From assembly GCA_046590705.1 (NCBI GenBank), contig JBKJUK010000364.1, positions 1 to 15,539 of the forward strand: 15,539 bases of DNA, written 5' to 3'. This document shows, piece after piece, positions 13,403 to 15,539 of this stretch. The stretch comes from JBKJUK01 sp046590705. GTDB taxonomy: Bacteria > Acidobacteriota > Thermoanaerobaculia > Gp7-AA8. Below the pieces are notes generated by a model. It searched no databases. It had not been told where the DNA came from and was given only the letters and a program-made list of their open reading frames with translations. The first letter of the stretch is position 1; the number at the start of each line of letters is the position of its first letter. Position numbers and translations under genes: made by a program.

Positions 13403-15539
13403 CGGACGACGGTGCGAAGTTTCCCGAACGTGACGTGGAGGAAATCCGCCGACTGCATTCGCAGATCGAATCTCTCGAGCAGCTTCTCGGCATTCAGGAA
13501 TCGACGGCCATCGACCAGGCCCTGCAGCTGGAAGGTGCAGTTGACCAGCTGACCGCGTACTCGCAACAGCTCGAGAGCGTCGGGCGCATCAGCCGTGCCC
13601 TTTCCGGCGAGCTCGATCGTGACACTCTCTTGCAGACCATCACCGACGCTGCCACGGGAGTCGTCGCGGCAACATTCGGTGGGCTCTTCTACAAGGTCTC
13701 TGCGTCCGTCGGCCCGGACTATCTGCTGCACACACTGTCGGGCGTCACCAGGGATGATGCCGAAAGGCTCTCGGCGCTCGTTACCTTGATGCTTTTCGAA
13801 TCGATTTTTCGAGGCGAGACCTCGATTCGTGTCGACGACATCGCACACGAATCGACTGATGGCAGAACGCAACTTTATTCTGGTCTGCAGAAAGCGGGGA
13901 TCGGCGTTGTGAGTTTCATGGCTGTTCCGGTCATCTCCCGCTCCGGAGCTATCGCCGGAGGTCTCTTCTTCGGGCATCCGGAGAGAGCGCATTTCACGCC
14001 TCGTCATGAACAGGCCATCGTGGACATCGCCGCCCAGGCCGCGATCGCAGTCGACAACGCGCGGCTCTACGCGGAAGTCGCAGAGAAACGCGACGCGGCG
14101 GAACGAAACGAGAAACGTTACAAGTCGATCGTCTTCGCCAGTCCGACCGCACAAGCGGTTTTGCTGACCAATGCCGCCGGTGAGCTGGTCGATGAGTCCG
14201 CGTCCTGGGGCGCCATTACCGGTCAGCAGCAGGCGCAGATGCGGGGCCGCGGCTGGTTGGACGCCCTTCACCCGGATGATAGAAAACTCGTCTCAGAATC
14301 ATGGGACCGCGCCCTGGCCACCGGAACGATGTTCGACCAGGAGTTTCGTGTTCGGGTCGTTGCTGGTTCGTTCCGCTGGTTCCGCGGAAAGGGCGTTCCG
14401 GTCTACGGACCCAACGCTCAGATCAGCGAATGGATCAGCACTCTGACCGATGTCGACGAAACGCGGCAGGCCGACGAGAGTCTCAAATTTCTCGAGCAGG
14501 CCAACCAGCTCTTCGCGGCCTCGCTGGAGTACGAGGCGACCCTGAACACTCTGGCGAAAATCGCGGTGCCTCGGGTCGCCGACTGGTGCCTCGTGGACAT
14601 CGCCGAAGGCGACGGTTACGCGCGAATGGCCATCGCGCATAGCGATCCTGAGAAAGTCGACATCGCGCGAAAACATCGGGAGTGCTACCCGACCAAACCG
14701 GACAAAGACCCGGTGCTCGCAGTCATACGATCCGGCGTGCCAATGCAGGTAAAAAACCTTGGCGAACGGATGTTGCGGGAGCCAGGACAGAACGACGAGT
14801 GTGTAGAAATGATTCGCTCGCTCGGCTTCAGCGCCGCCATGATCGTGCCGCTCAGATCCCGCAACCGCAACGTCGGTGCGGTGTCTTTCATCTCCGAAGA
14901 TCCAAAGCACGAATTCTCGCGGTTCGAGATGGCCCAGGCCGGCGAACTCGCGCGACGAGCCGAGCTGGCCATCGAGAATGCGTTGCTCTACGGATCCGCG
15001 CAGGACGCGAATCGCGCTAAAGATACTTTTCTGGCGACCCTCTCGCACGAACTCAGAACTCCCATGACCGCAATCCTCGGATGGTCGCAATTGCTCTCGG
15101 TCGGTCTGAGTGAGGACGAGATGCAGGAAGCCATCCTCGCAATTCAGCAGAGCGCAAAAGCGCAGGCCCACATCATCGACGACATTCTCGATGTCTCCCG
15201 CGTTGTCACCGGCAAGTTGCAGATCGCGTCGTTGCCGGTTCGCATGCGCGAGATCGTGAGCAAGGCCATGCTCGCTGCGCGTCCATCCGCACTTGCAAGA
15301 ACAATCGCCCTGGTGGAAGAGTTCGAAGGTGAAGGTCTGGTGCTGGGGGATGCAGGACGATTGCAGCAGATCGTCTGGAATCTCCTTTCGAACGCGATCA
15401 AATTCACCAGAAAAGGCGGGACCGTCACCATCCGAGTCGAGCACGAAGGTTCTGTAGTCCGCGTAGCAGTTGCAGACACAGGCAAAGGGATCAACCGTGC
15501 TTTTTTATCGCACGTTTTCGAGCCGTTCCGACAGGAGGA
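13399..15539 (+). CDS. Sensor histidine kinase, GAF-PAS-GAF-HisKA-HATPase, cut by window edge
   Basis: At least 713 codons remain open to the window end. The protein begins MTDDGAKFPERDVEEI with a short coiled coil. Then come a GAF domain (about 55-225), a PAS domain (about 241-355, with LHPDDRKL and a WFRGKGVPVY core), a second GAF domain (about 360-530) and the kinase core. The phospho-acceptor is H550 in TLSHELRTPM. The ATP-binding domain shows the N box (N665 in WNLLSNAIKF), the G1 box (D693-T-G-K-G697) and the F box (F707EPF710). There are no membrane helices, so it is a cytoplasmic sensor whose GAF/PAS domains bind an unseen ligand or cofactor. The C-terminal end is outside the window, so a hybrid kinase with receiver domains is possible. 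The ATG overlaps the stop of the upstream gene. Confidence 0.95.
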   Translation, partial: MTDDGAKFPERDVEEIRRLHSQIESLEQLLGIQESTAIDQALQLEGAVDQLTAYSQQLESVGRISRALSGELDRDTLLQTITDAATGVVAATFGGLFYKVSASVGPDYLLHTLSGVTRDDAERLSALVTLMLFESIFRGETSIRVDDIAHESTDGRTQLYSGLQKAGIGVVSFMAVPVISRSGAIAGGLFFGHPERAHFTPRHEQAIVDIAAQAAIAVDNARLYAEVAEKRDAAERNEKRYKSIVFASPTAQAVLLTNAAGELVDESASWGAITGQQQAQMRGRGWLDALHPDDRKLVSESWDRALATGTMFDQEFRVRVVAGSFRWFRGKGVPVYGPNAQISEWISTLTDVDETRQADESLKFLEQANQLFAASLEYEATLNTLAKIAVPRVADWCLVDIAEGDGYARMAIAHSDPEKVDIARKHRECYPTKPDKDPVLAVIRSGVPMQVKNLGERMLREPGQNDECVEMIRSLGFSAAMIVPLRSRNRNVGAVSFISEDPKHEFSRFEMAQAGELARRAELAIENALLYGSAQDANRAKDTFLATLSHELRTPMTAILGWSQLLSVGLSEDEMQEAILAIQQSAKAQAHIIDDILDVSRVVTGKLQIASLPVRMREIVSKAMLAARPSALARTIALVEEFEGEGLVLGDAGRLQQIVWNLLSNAIKFTRKGGTVTIRVEHEGSVVRVAVADTGKGINRAFLSHVFEPFRQE

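Noticed and set aside
13384..15444. Long minus-strand open frames (295 and 381 codons) opposite the 3' part of the window
   Set aside because: They are antisense to the histidine kinase, whose H, N, G1 and F boxes are all in the plus frame; such long antisense frames are common in GC-rich coding DNA.

Overview
The window is GC-rich bacterial DNA that looks like a chromosomal segment of a Gram-negative, double-membraned organism. Four things support this: tripartite-efflux-type periplasmic adaptors (one a lipoprotein), an RND/MMPL exporter, a secreted CHRD protein, and a GAF/PAS histidine kinase. The C-terminal module of the CHRD protein (ending ...GDAIYVPAQRR) and the short hairpin repeats between genes remind me of Acidobacteriota, perhaps the Thermoanaerobaculia lineage. 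That placement is from memory and is tentative.

Layout. (1) 1-503: the start of an IS110-family transposase on the minus strand, cut by the window edge, with a structured leader where this family encodes its bridge RNA; a strong intrinsic terminator closes this block. (2) 518-1582, minus: a membrane fatty-acid (delta-9 type) desaturase with all three histidine boxes. (3) 1583-2467: a long gene-free region with a terminator-like hairpin facing the desaturase, a 179-bp element with near-perfect 32-bp inverted ends, and a heptanucleotide array. (4) 2468-7393, plus: a four-gene operon with 4-nt start/stop overlaps throughout. It encodes three different HlyD/MacA-type adaptors and then one MacB/FtsX-type ABC permease; no ATPase or outer-membrane channel is present. 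(5) 7394-7720: a convergent intergenic region with a second copy of the inverted-repeat element and a G-quadruplex-type tract. (6) 7721-10306, minus: an 861-residue MMPL/HpnN-like exporter. (7) 10638-12443, plus: a secreted three-module CHRD protein. (8) 12674 to the window end, plus: a 242-residue soluble protein of unknown function, translationally coupled to a large GAF-PAS-GAF histidine kinase that runs off the window.

How the genes may relate: the desaturase, the MacB-like export operon and the MMPL exporter all point to envelope lipid composition and export of hydrophobic compounds, but they lie in separate transcription units, so a shared pathway is inference only. The most unusual items are the three-adaptor/ATPase-less operon, the matched pair of REP/MITE-like elements bracketing that operon, the possible IS110 bridge-RNA leader, and the uncharacterised protein coupled to the kinase. 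I saw no CRISPR array, tRNA, rRNA or prophage.
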